From NCBI GenBank assembly GCA_003693705.1, contig RBZT01000716.1, positions 1-64,000 of the forward strand: DNA of 64,000 bases. The letters are read 5' to 3'. The DNA is from Polymyxa betae. Lineage: Eukaryota; Endomyxa; Phytomyxea; Plasmodiophorida; Plasmodiophoridae. Both the position numbers and the translations under genes were made by a program. The notes under the pieces were generated by a model. It did no database searches, had not been told where the DNA came from, and saw nothing but the letters and a program-made list of their open reading frames with translations. Positions 1 through 13,300 of this stretch are shown here, piece by piece (position 1 is the first letter of the stretch; each line of letters starts with the position of its first letter).

Positions 1-462
1 GTTTTCGAATGCCCAGTAGCTTCATCACCTGTCGCATTTTGTGTATTTCATTGAGGAATCGTACACGCTCCTCTCTTGGTTTTACAAATCAAGATTCAGA
101 GATCATAATTGCTGCACTGAAATCCGTTCCGAATATTATTCAGGTTATCTGTGTTGATTGAAAACAAGGTAGGCAAGTGTAACTTTACAGAATTGATGCA
201 CCTTGAATTCAATCCATTTAATTAAAACTATTGCTGTTGGAGTAATTAAAAGTGATATGTTTCAAGCCTAATCTGTAAAGTTACACTTGCCTACCTTGTT
301 TTCAATCAACACAGATAACCTGAATAATATTCGGAACGGATTTCAGTGCAGCAATTATGATCTCTGAATCTTGATTTGTAAAACCAAGAGAGGAGCGTGT
401 ACGATTCCTCAATGAAATACACAAAATGCGACAGGTGATGAAGCTACTGGGCATTCGAAAAC
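1..462. repeat. Perfect 191-bp inverted repeat with 80-bp spacer
   Basis: Bases 1-191 are the exact reverse complement of 272-462, so base i pairs with 463-i; I checked both ends and the middle and saw no mismatch. The spacer 192-271 is AT-rich. The left arm starts at the first base of the window, so the repeat may extend further left. The right arm continues into a minus-strand ORF (302-544) with no recognisable domain. It could be a recent fold-back duplication, a transposon end, or an assembly palindrome at a contig end; no transposase is visible. Confidence 0.95.
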
Positions 463-939
463 GAAAACCAATATACGAAATAGCCAGTTCAGCATTTAAT
501 AGAACCAATCTCAATTTTGCCCAGTTAATGGTATGGCTATGCATGATACCTAAACCGTATCACTGTTGCCCGATTGGGATGGCGACTGACAAATAGACTG
601 ACAAATTGGTCAATCAATTGCCCATGTATGGGCGGGAAGGATGATTTATTTCGGCTTTCTCCTGTAGAGTGATGAAGCTGATCCCAGGCCGGTTTCATTT
701 GATGATTGTAATGCAATTGAACATACTATAGCAAGAGCAATCAACTCACTATGTATACTGTTCGTTAATAACCATCACTTGCAATCACGTTTGTTATGTT
801 TCCATCTATGGCATGTATGTATCCCTAATTATCATTTGATTTTGATTAAAACCCAATGATATTATAGACCCACATATAGTCTGGTAGCGCCGCGCCAACT
901 TTAAACAGGTCGGGTCGCATCTGTGCTCAATTAAACCCA
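463..939. other. Intergenic, no gene seen
   Basis: AT-rich sequence between the inverted repeat and the SKA-like gene. All frames are broken and I see no RNA gene. The last part is presumably the promoter and 5' UTR of the gene starting at 940. Confidence 0.6.
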
Positions 940-1909
940 ATGCGATTCTTCGACGAGTTCGCCCTTTTAGCACGGGACCTCCACGATGCTCTAAATCTGT
1001 ACCAGGTGGAGCGTCAGACCAGCAAGGCTGGCGTTCTTGACCCGGTCCGTTTACGACGCCATGTCGATCAGGCCCGGGCCCAGATCTTGTCTTTAGCTGA
1101 CCAGGCTGCCGTCCGCCATGATCTGGTCGCTAATTTTCTGTCTCGATCACGATCGTTAGGGATTCATATCCCAATCGTCGACGATAAAGATGCTGGCTCG
1201 GAGATACGGTCCTTGAGCACTTCCGTTGAGCAACCATCGCCAGGCCTCTCTGGGTTTCTGCATGAATTCCTTAAAGGTGATAACATGGGAGTGAAATCCC
1301 CAGTTCGATCAACAAGACGGGAGTCGACTGTGCTTCAAAGCCCTCAGATGCCGACTATATCGTCGCAGACAATGCTGCAAAGCCCTCAGATGTTAACGAT
1401 GTCGTCGCAAGCCATGCTGCAGAGTCCACAGATGCCAACTATGTCGACGCGAACCGAGCGCCGTTCATCGGCTGCGATGCTAAGCCCCCAGATGCCGACC
1501 ATATCATCACACAGCCGGGAGATCATGTCGCGATTGAAATCCCTCGATATTAACACAAAAATCTCGCGCGAGCCATCCAAAGAGAACGTCACACCCGAGA
1601 AACACCAATCGCGGTTAAAGGGCGTCACTGATTCGGAAATTGGAAAAGTATTTTGTAAGATGTGACTAGAGTACAATTTTCTGATTGACGAATTAGGTTC
1701 CAGGATTTCTTCGGTCGCGTATCGCGTTAGAGGATGTCAATCGGGTTCTGAATCGTGTCCATGCCGGAGAGAAGATATCGGCTGAATACCTTGAGACTCA
1801 GCTGGGATTCGGATCAAAGGCGAAGGCCTTGATCATGGTCTTGCTGCAATTAAATCGTATAAAATCAACCTGTTCACACAACGGCCAGGTTCTATATGAA
1901 ATCACATAA
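940..1909 (+). CDS. SKA1/SKA3-like kinetochore protein with SPQM repeats
   Basis: Two exons, 940-1647 and 1697-1909, joined across a 49-nt GT-AG intron, give 306 residues. Residues ~1-75 are helical and charged, as in the SKA coiled coil. Residues ~130-195 hold four copies of a LQSPQMPTxSS unit rich in Ser-Pro, which are candidate proline-directed (CDK) phosphosites. The C-terminus (~225-306), reading VPGFLRSRIALEDVN then a winged-helix pattern, resembles the microtubule-binding winged helix of SKA1. The SKA complex couples kinetochores to microtubules and SKA3 carries CDK sites in its disordered middle, so the architecture mixes both. The family call rests on motif resemblance only. The unspliced frame stops just inside the intron. 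Confidence 0.55.
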
Positions 1910-2820
1910 ATCACACATCCATATTCACGTCATGCTCACCAATTTGTTCAATTCTGGGCCCATCGAGGAACATAACTTTAATATTTCTTGCACACGAGAT
2001 GTTTGGAAGGATTAGATTGGATATCAACGGGTGGCGTTTTTGCCCAAAACACGAGGTCTGTTTTTCGTCTTAGTGGCCAACAGGCGCTCTCGTTCCTTCG
2101 CTGAGAAAGTTCTAACGAAACATTAAATGTTTTAGATAAAAGCTGTGCTCCCAGCATCGGCCAGTTGAATCCCTGCTAGTCGATATTCAGCTTATCGGCT
2201 TATCGTGCATTATAATTGCAAGTTACGAATGCAAGCAACTATGCAATAGGCAAATGACACCGGCAGGAATGTAGCTGACCAAAGAAGAAGCCATTGTTAA
2301 ATCACTTGAATGTATGCGGTCTTCAAGATATCCTTCATCATTGTTAAATACACTCAACAACTTATTCAGCTTTTTTAACTATTGCACTAATAAACGGTCG
2401 CCCAAGCAGAGCCGTCAGCTGATACTAGCTTCAATCTATGGAATTGCCAATACGGACCATCTCGATCCGTTGATTCTCTTGATCCAACCTGGTTTGCTTT
2501 CCAAGCTTGGGCTTGTTTTCGTTGCCTGAGAAATAAGGCTGAGTAGGATATTGTGAATACGCCTAATTCTTTTGCTGCTTCTATGGCATAACTGACCTGT
2601 TAAACATTTGCTAGATAAAACCATGGAATAAAAAAACGTACCAGGAAGTTTTGTGGCAAAACATCATAGGTGCAGGCTGCATGGAAATGAAGATTGATAT
2701 GATGGTGAATGAAGGTTAGATAGATATAATGAGAGGAGGTAGACAAGAGGAGGCAGCCCTCTGTCTATATGGTGGAGGTCTCTCTCTTGACATCAATATA
2801 CACAGACCATCATCCTACTA
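1910..2820. other. Intergenic, no supported gene
   Basis: The longest open frame (2314-2529) has no recognisable domain and is not flanked by convincing splice sites. Bases just before 2821 are presumably the centrin 5' UTR. Confidence 0.5.
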
Positions 2821-3560
2821 ATGTCAACAACATTGTCAGCAGGGCCAGGATCTGCTGCCAAAAATAAGCATGCTGAACTCGGCACCATGACTGAGGATCA
2901 ACTGGTCGAGATCAAGGAGGCGTTTAGCTTGTTTGATACTGATCACTCTGGTAATGATAGACTCTTATATCAGTATCATATCTGACCATATTGCTAGGCA
3001 CCATTGATGCGAAAGAATTGCAAGCAGCTATGAGAGCACTTGGATTCGATGCAAAAAAGGAAGAAATCCGAAAAATGCTGAGCGAGGTTTTGAGCATGTC
3101 TCCAAATTTTAATAGAGAGTGAATTGGTATCAGGTTGACTCCGACCAAAGTGGTCAGATCGAGTTCAACGAATTCGTTAAGTTGATGACAGGAAAAATGG
3201 TATGTAAAGCATTCGCTTTACAGGAAGTCAAACATTTACGGTTGGCAGAACCAACGTGATACGAAGGAAGAAATCATGAAAGTATTTCAACTGTTTGATG
3301 TTGACAATACTGGGTTTATCACTTTTCGAAATTTGAAGAAGGTTTGCCAAGAACTTGGTGAAAAACTGTACGTTTAAGAAAAGGACCCCCCGTCAAGGTC
3401 GTTTTTCACATTTTTATTTAGGACAGATGAAGAGATTCAAGAAATGATTGAAGAAGCAGATAGAGACCATGATGACCAGATATCCCCTGAGGAATTTTAC
3501 CGGGTCATGAAAAAACGAACTGGAAATCCAATTGATGAAATAAGTAGTGATGAAGATTAA
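2821..3560 (+). CDS. Centrin (caltractin), four EF-hands
   Basis: Five exons (2821-2950, 2998-3086, 3134-3199, 3249-3367, 3422-3560) with 47-54 nt introns give 180 residues and keep phase throughout. EF-hand 1 (DTDHSGTIDAKE, residues 39-50), EF-hand 2 ([12 protein letters not shown]), EF-hand 3 ([12 protein letters not shown]) and EF-hand 4 ([12 protein letters not shown]) are all visible with centrin-like linkers. EF-hand 3 has Asn at loop position 12 where Asp or Glu is usual, so its calcium affinity may be low. The tail after the last helix is about ten residues longer and more acidic than in human centrins. Centrins act in basal bodies and in nuclear repair and export complexes. The ATG at 2821 is the first in frame. 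Confidence 0.93.
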
Positions 3561-3761
3561 TCAACAATCATCCATAAGGCTGTGCCATTATAAAGATTGA
3601 TGTGTTTAAAATAGCAAAGTTTTGCTGACATTTCCCACAGAATCAGCAGAATGGCAAAGGGTGCCTCTTTAATTTATGAACAGATAGATTTCTTCGTAAT
3701 TTTCGTCTGAATCTGATTTATATATTTCTTACAATTATATACACAGTAGGTATAAATCAAA

Positions 3762-6556
3762 CTAAAACCCAGTGATTCCGTCGCGGTCATCATCTGTTGA
3801 ATCGTCGAGATCATGACTGGGATGAAGAGAATGAAGCCTTTCGATGCTGGCTTTCACCAAATTTCGATCATTAGGGTCCAGATCGAGGCAAGTTGTGAAA
3901 TGCAACAAAGCGTTGACCAATTCACCGCGCTTCTTACAAATTCTACCCATCAGAAAATGAACTGACGCTTCTCGAGGAGCCAAGTCGGCAAGCTTATAAA
4001 AAATCAGTGTAAGCGCTCTCAAGAAAGAAGTGATCATTCTTACCTGTTCCAATTCTTCCATTGCCAGATCATATTTTTCCATAGAGAATAAGACGTTGGC
4101 CTTTTGGAATTTGGGTAGAAGATTTTTAGGCTCCAGCTGACACGATTTGTCAAGATGCACTAACGCTTCTTCAAGCTTCTGACTCGCATGTAAGACCTAG
4201 ATAGATGGTAAGCTTGAGGATTTCCATGAACTGATAATCCAAACCATTCCCAAGTAACACTCCAAAACGGAATTTCGTGAATTGATCTTAATAGCACGAA
4301 CAAAATGGTATATCGCTAGATCGTATTTCTCCTGACGGTAATAAATCGTTCCAAGGCCATACCTAACAAGTTGGTTCAATGAGAATAGGCATTTGAAATA
4401 AGCACAGTGCAGAATACAGAAGAAATCTAATCAAAAAAAAATCAGACAACACACAATACCAAGCATTGTAATGTCGCTCATCAATCCTGATAGCATTTCT
4501 GAATGCCGCAATCGCCTTATCGAAATCTTCATTAGCAATATATTCATGCGCCATCAACGTATAAGCGTATGTCCGCCCTAAATCCAGCTGTGTGGCTCTT
4601 TCAAAGAATTTGATGGCAGTATCATGTTCCTTTTGCAAGGAGAAACAGTTCCCGATTGCTATCCAAGGTTCGGGTGACATACGTGTCATTGACAGTGTCT
4701 ATTGGTATATCAATACTCCAGGTAAATAAATGCAGCAACTGAACAGGCTGTAGAAATTGGCGAATGAAAAACATGCTCAACATTTGTCACCTGTTGTGCC
4801 AAAAAGGCAAGCTTGACTTCTTGCTTTAATTGCCAAAGGGCAGTCGAATATATCTCAATCCCGTTCATATTGTAGGGATCCAAATGCCTTGCCTTTTCGA
4901 AAATATCGCACGCCTGTGGAGGCAATTAAGCTGAAACAATTCTTAGACGAATAATTTCACCTTTTGATAGTGATTCAGTTCAAAATAGGCACGGCCGAGC
5001 TGTATTTGGATCCAATGAGTGCTGAAATGAGGCTCAGGAAGCTTCAAGAATGTATCAATTGCCTGTATATCGTATAGGAAAACCGTTCATTATCGAATAC
5101 GTGATGGGTGACCTCTTGGCATTGAAATAGATGCAATAAACGATACGCTTCTGCGATTGTAGATATTGTTTGGGCCAGTGATAACGAAGTATAACGAGGC
5201 AAGACATCGCTTTCACCTGGATTTATACGTTCCTTCCCACGCTAATAGACGGTTAAAAAGCATCTTCCGTATTGACAATGTCGAACCTTGGTGGAGCGCC
5301 GAGCAGTCCGATCTAATGGCGTATGATTTCCTCTCTCTGCAAACGTCTACAGCGCATGTAAATAAATGATGAAAACAGTTAATACTTCTTGTACTTTCAG
5401 TTCAGAGGATGCTGAAGACGAGGCAGTGAACAAAAGTCGTTCACTGCGACGAGGTGTTCGTGTACCAGGCGTTTCACGCGCCAACCGAGGTTGAGCCTAA
5501 ACATTATTGAAACAAAATGGAATGTTTGACAAAGCCTCAAGACCTTGCGAATTGAGCCTAATGGAGGTTTCCTGAAAGAAGCCGATGACATCCTCATTGG
5601 GGTTTCATCAACAGAAACGTCATTACTGAGTTCCATTAAAATAAGAAGAACGTTTTAAAAATTATCACTGACAAGGTGATATTCGGTTGGTTCTGAGGAG
5701 TGGAAAAATCCAACGAAGTCGTCACAGTTGCTGGTGATGGCGACAGAAACGACGGGTTGGAAGGAGGATCAGAGTGCTACCAATAAATTGAAATTGCATA
5801 ATGATTGGGAATTAAAAGCTAAACGTTTGGGAGTGAAGACGAAATGAAGCATTATTACCATGACAGAATGGTCATCAGAAACAATGTGAAACAATTCCGG
5901 CTGAGCAGCGCCCATCTGACACATAGCTGCATATGCACCCCAATGCTTCCTATCGCATTCCAGGCATCGCATAAAATACGCTAACGCAGCTGCACGACGA
6001 CATTGCTTCCTGATATTTGCTCTAGAGTTAAAATCAAAACAAACTTTGCGATATTTGTCTACATGCAAATTTGCCCAAGAAGATACAGGCCGCAAGCGCC
6101 GTTTGGGATCGAATCTGGATTAAGCGCAGACGGCTTAACGCCTGGTAACTCATGCTCTAAGAGAGCAAGTTCCGCTTCGTGATAACGACCCAGCGAAAAG
6201 CTAACATAATGAGAATGAATGATAGCATTCAATACGAATCAATAAACCATGTTCGAGCGAAGAGAAATCGACGCCGACGTTCCCGAATCTCATCAACTGC
6301 ACCTGGGGCGGGCTGATATCCTTTCAATACGCCATACGCGCGCAGAACATTATTCGATTGCAAAATATACTGACAATAGTAAGGTTTAGAACTAATAGAA
6401 AATGTTAGTAACCTGAGCTAATCGTAATAGATTATCGAATGTGGGAGTGGCCGCATACAGGCGCTCGCTCCACCAGATAGCTGATTCAAAATCGCCAGCA
6501 TCAGCATATGCGGCTACAACGTCAACAATAGCATTTTCCGCCGAGTTTGGGGCCAT
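3762..6556 (-). CDS. CDC27: Anaphase-promoting complex subunit CDC27/APC3
   Basis: Multi-exon minus-strand gene starting at the ATG at 6556-6554; exon 1 ends at 6413 with CAG|GT. The N-terminus (WWSERLYAATPTFDNLLRLA) matches the dimerising TPR start of APC3. Later exons give SPEPWIAIGNCFSLQKEHD, IKFFERATQLD, AFRNAIRIDERHYNAWY and LGTIYYRQEKYDLA, the characteristic C-terminal TPR block of CDC27. The last exon ends in an acidic tail with stop 3762-3764. APC3 is a scaffold subunit of the mitotic ubiquitin ligase and binds coactivator IR tails. The middle exons (about 5100-5760) are low complexity and I did not resolve every junction there. The 3' end faces the centrin 3' end at close range. Confidence 0.9.
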
Positions 6557-7303
6557 CCTCAACAAACAACAACGAAGCCAACCAGTAAACAGTTGAGTCG
6601 TCGCTGCTTGGATTGAAAGGAATGACGACGGGGTTGTTATACTGCCTATACGGTAACCTATACCGCAAACGATACCAGCAATAACTTTACAATTTTCTAG
6701 TATTTATTTGCAATGAACCCGACAACGATTCTCCATTGGGTTTTTTGCTTGGAATGCTGTAGCAACTGATTTGCATCAGGAGCTTGCATTCAATGAATTG
6801 CAATTTTGAAAGCTCGTTTATTTCGTTAAAAAATGATCATAAAAGGTGGTAGAAGAAATAGTGTAATCTCTGTTCAAATATCAGTAGAATTCGGTCATGC
6901 TCTAGTTCTGAACAATATGAAAAATTCAGGAACGAGTAAATTGGCGCATCGAGTAACATCTGAGAAACTATCATCGAATTCTAATTGCTGCCAGTTCTAC
7001 TTGACGAGAAAACGCGAGGGAATCGCCGAAACGACGAATCCCACCATAGGAAGGGCTTCCATACACAGACGGCAAATTGGGAAGATGATTCAGAAAGGTC
7101 AAGCGTCAAAACTTTCCAAAAACAGATACTGCGCAAGTCGCAACAAGAGTCTTTCCCAGACGGAGCGGCCTACTTACCTTTTGGACAGAATCCACTCTGT
7201 CCAATTCTTGTGACCATTTTTCTCGTTTGCTCTGTGACTCTTCAGCAAATTTCGCAAAACTTTCAAACCATCTGATTCATCTTGAAGAGGTCACCATTCC
7301 CAC
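6557..7303. other. Divergent intergenic region between CDC27 and FRY-like gene
   Basis: Shared upstream region of two head-to-head genes. Two overlapping plus-strand open frames (6833-7213 and about 6985-7275) are present but neither has a recognisable domain, and the second has no ATG. I treat them as chance or at best an unconfirmed small gene. Confidence 0.4.
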
Positions 7304-10300
7304 ATGGAGCATGAAGATGCTACAAGTGCGGATGAGACGCAAGCCGCCTGGCGCGATGTTGCCACCGCTGCCGCCGATGTCGCCAGAAGACGCTCCAGTG
7401 TATCTGGGCCTGAAGCACTTCGCCTAATCGACAACCTTTTTAAGGCCTTTCAAACTGAATACGAGACTGGCATTCGCCAAGCAACATCATCTTCAAACTC
7501 GGAAGCATTTGCCAGTGCGTGGTCGAAATTCCTTCGACAAACTGATTTTGAACCCAACTATGTCTCCACTTTGAGGGCACTTGCTGAAGTCGACCCGGAT
7601 GCTATCACTTGTTATGCTCTACAAATCCGTTTCTCGACGCAGACTACAGATCCGTTTGTGAACGAAGCACTGGCCGATTTAACGGCTCGTGTTGGGGCCA
7701 TCATTATGGCAAACTGTCTACGCTCGAGTGCTAATCTGCAGAGGTCTACAGTTCTAGAGCTCTTGAAACGAGCAATGTCTGCTCCCAGGAATTGTGCAGC
7801 TTATGCTCATTATTGGGCACGTACCATTGGCGTGGTATCTGTCCACCATCTAGATCTTGTTCTTGATGCATTCAGGTAAGCTTGGTGATTTGCATTTCAT
7901 TTGCTTATACATTTTGTTGATCTCTCTCTTTCAGATCGGAATTGTCGCAAACCGAATATAAAAACTGTTTTGCCCCGGAAGCTGCTGGGATCTTCTCAAT
8001 GTTAACTTACATGAGAGTAGTTATCGGCGACAGTTCTGAATCAGCCAACACTGAAAGGCTCGAAAAAGTGTTAAACTTTCACAGAAGTATTTTCGTCTCT
8101 AAATGCTACAGACATCCTGTTCCTGTATGAAACTTGCAAGAACTTTCTCGTCTGGCTGACATGTTTTATAGGCTGTGGTTCTTGCACATCTTACTGTTCT
8201 CGATGTAAATCTAAGACAGTGGGCTTCTGTATTACCAAAGAGTGAAATCTGGGATTACTTCTTTCGCATTAGCGACAATCTGTCAAAGTTGCCTGTTTGC
8301 AAAGCAGCAGCATTAGCGCTGATGTCCTCTCTCCTCGAACGATGGCCCGATGAGGAATGGCGTCAGAAAAACGTCGAGGCGTTTCTCAACAAGAGGGTGT
8401 TGAGGCATGTTACAACTCCTCGAAAAACGGCACATTGTCTTCGCATCATTCTCAGGATTCTACGAGGTTCTTTGATTTTACCATACTTCGTTAGTTTTGA
8501 TTAACAGTTGCAGGTCTATATCAGCCAAGAGTTCATCTTAACTGTGTGGATGGGGATGGACTTAATGAAAGTATTGCCGTTCATCCCCAAGGGGGATCGC
8601 CTCGTTTCCATCCTTATGCTTTTCATTTGCGTGATTTTGGACCTGGAACAGATTCGGAAAGCCTTCACGTGCAACTGCAGCGTTTCACTAAAATTATCTT
8701 AAACCGCAAGGTTTTGCATATGGCTTGGCCTCGCTATAAGTGGGAGCTTGTGGAGATCGTTATGCAGCTCGCCGTTCACGATGCCATTTGGACATTGAAC
8801 CATGCTGTTATCCCATTATTGGCTTATAAGAAGGTATGCTTTCAATTGATTTTCCTGTATTTTTTTAGCACGTTTACCATCATTTATTGATTTTTAATTT
8901 GTCCGTTTCTTGGAGCTTGCGTTTACTCAACTGTAATGTAGGCAAATAACCAAGCCGAGATTTTGTTAGCACTTGAGGTTACAAGGAAAATCTTCAACGA
9001 AGTTGGGGATTTTCATCGGCATGCCCTAGATGATACTAGCCGTGAAGCCCTTTGGGGCACGCTTTCTCTGTCCGTTACTGCCTCTATTGAATCAATCTTG
9101 GGCCGTGTACTGTTCGAATTCGGTTTATCGTCGCCTTCCGAACGCGCTCAAGTTAGTTCGGTCGTTTCCTTCTCACTGTCATCTCAAAGTCGTTTCAGAT
9201 TGCGTTGCAAATCACATGTGCTTCCGACAAAGATTCCGGTGATACGTCGTCCTCTGTCGATGCTCCACTCGCAGAAGCTCGCTCCTCGCTTGCCGATACT
9301 GTCGAAGAGGATAGCGATTTTGAAGGCGTAGGATTCATTTTTCGTGACTGTTAATTCCGTTCGTTTGCTTACTAATTTTTTGTACTTGCAGAGTGAAGAA
9401 GGTACCGATTATATCATGTCCTCTCCTGCCAAACAGCTGTTGGCTCCACGGACGACCTCAACCTATACTCTACGTCTTGGTGGTAGCGAGTTCCCCTTTC
9501 TGGAAACGGTACCGGAAGACAGTAATGATAATGGAATCGATCACGACCGCAATTCGTTTTCGCCTTCTGGTATTCCGAATGGCGAAACTTCCGATATTGC
9601 TTCGGTGTCGGCTCTCGCAGAAAGTCGCCCTCCGGCTGCTTCCGCAAGGTACGCTCTCATGAATTTTATTTACATTCTTATGTAACATGCATTCTGTTTT
9701 GGTCGTTTTTAACATCAAAAAAGGTCTGGTTCCAGAGAATACTCTGTCCTTATCGCCGCTATCCGCTGCCTTGGAGTGTTGCCATCTTCTAATGCAATTA
9801 ACTATCCGCAAAGCGCTTGTTTCATGTTACCCATTTTGTTACATCAATCCACCTCTGTCGCTTTAGCAACCTCGCATGCATTACAGGAGGTTTCTGCGAA
9901 CAGAGATTCCGCATGGTTTGTGACTGTTACAGAGTCTATAGTTTCCTTCCTTTCAGATATTCCTTTAAACGACTATGTATCAATAACCACTTTGCTTCGT
10001 CAATTACAAGGTAAACTTGTGCGGTTGTAAATGATCTCGTTTAATGGTCCATGCCAGCTAATATTGACCACTGGGCCTTTCGCGTTTCTGCTAGAAACGT
10101 GGATGTGCCGGAAAATTGCCTCACTACATTGTCCTCGTTAGACGCGCTTGCTCTAGCATATTTAGGACACCAGCAATCAGCTGTCCGAGTTGCTGCATTT
10201 CATGTCGCACAGTATGTGGAAGTCAATAGACCTGCTGCTTTTGTAAAATGTCTGTTCTTTTAGATGTGTTAGACAATTTTATGCTCGCTTTGGTCACGGA

Positions 10301-13300
10301 TCACGTTGGAATCTTGCATCTTGGCTGTCTGAACGAAGTAAGGCTTTCACTGGATATAACCGGTTCTTCTCCTAAACTGTGCTCAAATAGGCACTTCTCT
10401 GGTTTTAAGTGCACAAGTCAGCCTATCAGATCACAAGAAAATATCATATCCGGGTGGCATATTCCGTCGTGGAAGCCCTGCAAGTAGATCCGATGGCAGC
10501 CTTTTGCAAAAGTCTATGGCCAAACAAATCTCATCGTCTCACGATTCATGTGCAGCGCAGTACCCGTCCAAAATGACCTTCCGTGATCTAATTTTCAGTG
10601 ACGATCCAGACCTTACAGATTTGATATCTGCCTCTTTCACTGTTTTGATCAAGCTTCTCAGTACGTATTTGAAGTTTCAATTTATCTTCAGCTTTTCGAA
10701 TGGCTTTACGCATGCAGGCTTTTTTTCTTATCAAACTATAGATGAGGAAGACGATCCTGCCAGTGTGCTTAATCAAACTCGAGAATTTGTTTTCACTCGC
10801 CTGCTTTCACTTTTATCTTCCTCCACCGACATTGTTTCTTCAATGTCTTCATCGCTATTTTTGCTGTTATCAATTGCGCTTTCGTTGAAACCGAGGTCCG
10901 AGCTTGCTGCCAACGAACTAATGCTGTCCCTTTGGCATTTTGTGCTTGTTTCAAATAAGGACATATGGTTGCAGGTACGATATTAGCCAGATGGTTATCC
11001 CTCTTCTATCCTGTTTCGTTTATTTTACCCATTAATAGAAATCGGTGGAGTTCGTGTTGACTTCTGCTCATGTGAACCACCTACCACTGCTCATCACGAC
11101 GCTGAATCAGTCCCGAAATGGCGTATTGTCCGATCTTAGCTCTAACACTACTGTTTCGAACAAGAAAAGTACTCGTCGTCGCGGAGACCACCTTGAAAGT
11201 GTTGAACGTACTGATCGGAGTGATATTGATTCAATATGGTCTCGATGCCTGATCGCTTTATCGGAACCCAAGAGGTTGCGTGTCGCCTTTCAGTCATCCG
11301 CTCGTGTGAGAGTTTTGTATCTCGAGATTTGTCGATTCGGCATAACCAAGTCAGTACAAACATATTGCATTGTCTTTGCTAAGCATTAGACTTAATGAAT
11401 CAGGTCATTCCGAAAATGGTGCCGATCTCCAGATCACTTGAGCGATCGCGTCCAGTTCCTTGGAAACGTTTGCTTTGCTTTGCGACGACGTCATAAGTAC
11501 GATGGAGGTGTGTATTTGTTCAGTTATGTCATTTCTACCGTAATAAGTCTCTATATAGTCGACTTCTCTGGCCCTTTTTTAGAGGCTGACATTCCAGGTA
11601 ATTGACTTCACAAGCATTGCTGCAGGTGCACTTACCACTTAGCAGAGTGGACTCAAGATGATCGCTCCAGGACACTTGGTGAATTACGTTCTTGGAGCGA
11701 ATGTGGCGAAGTAACGACTCCAGCCTCGGAAGAGGTACAATATATTGTCCTTGTCATGCGATTTCGAACAAGGGGTTGCTTACTGCATTGTTAGATGTAT
11801 TCATTCCTTCGTTCACGTTGGAATCTAGCTGTCGAATCGAAAGTTCAAAGTATGCAATCTGCTGGAGGCAAACCGTTAAATGACAGGGACCGTGCCTCCC
11901 TTACTTTGGAGCTGCAAAATCAAATGGAAAATCAGGTTTTAATGGTAAAAGCGTACAATGTAGACAGCGATCAATATGCCTTTAGTTTGCTGCTAAATTA
12001 GCGGATTTGCGAGCACGTTCGTTTTGGTGTATTTCTCGCATATTCAGCCTGGGCTCTGTTCTTGAGGATGCAATTATTGCTGAAGGTAAAGAACAAATCC
12101 TAGTTTGCTCTCAAGCAACCCAGCTCAATGCATTACAATTTCAGAAAATTGGCTTGACTGGGCTTTACAGTCCGAAGCCCAAGGCGTCCCAGTTTTGCAA
12201 ATGATGGTATGTTTTCACTGGAAAGAAATGCCCAAATTACTCGATCGTCTCTACTGGGAAACAAGGTGCTGTTATATCCTTACTTTGTTGTTCTATCTCA
12301 CATAGTACCATATTTAGTGAAAATGGGCCACTAGCTTCGAATCTATTCGCAGCGTGTGCTTCCCAATTAGTACCTGTTTGTTTTGGGCTTTCTGCTTATA
12401 TGACGAGGTAACAAATTTCAGTCATTCGACTACAGTCGATATCTGGAATGTTGAAAACTGCAAATTGTAACATTTGCTCTCAGGCATGAATTAGAAGATT
12501 CTGTTCCATTGTCAGATGACGATATTATCTCACAGAACCTGAAGCGCCCGCTAATCAATGACATGCTCTCCCCTCTGGTCGTTTGCGCGATCTTCCATAT
12601 GGGATCGTAAGTAATAATCGGATACAAGCTTCATCGGTGTAGTAAAGTTTTTGCTTCAAGGCATTCGCGACGAATCTCTCAAACAGCAGCTGCAATGCTA
12701 GCCCGTCTTTGTGATACATTGTTTACAAAAAGTCTGACTGCCGACCAGGTATGACATTTCAGTTTATACTCGATTTCGCTCGGTTGCCTTGGATAATTTG
12801 TTTTTTATTAGCTTCACCAATGACTTCTGGTCTGCCCATTTTGTTAATATCTCCATCATCTCAGGTCAAATCTATATCTGTGTTGAGAACACATCATCCA
12901 GGTTTACAATCAAAGATTCTTTCAATCCGATGCAAGAATGCTTTAGTTATTGCAAGGACTGTAGCAAGTTTATGCGCTCCGGAGCTGACAGCGTCAATCC
13001 TCAATGAAGTAGTGCTCCGTTGGGCTCAGGTAAGCGAAGATTCTCCCAAAGTTGCTTTCTGGTGTTGATCGCTTGACCTTATTTGGTGTCAGTTCCATAA
13101 TTCACAATGGCAACAAAAGCAATGGTTTATCGACTCCTTCGAACCATTTTTCCTGGGACTTCCTTTCCATCGGTATACAGCTCTTCAACGTTCTGAATCT
13201 GCTCGACTTATGCTTAGTGTACTGCAATACTTGGATGTAGTATCGCTTGTCTGAAAGGCTGCTCAGGACATGATTAATGTGACCCGAAGTCTAGTTCGCG

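Noticed and set aside
6833..7275. Two overlapping plus-strand ORFs upstream of the FRY-like gene
   Set aside because: No domain, one lacks ATG, and both frames look equally open, as expected by chance.
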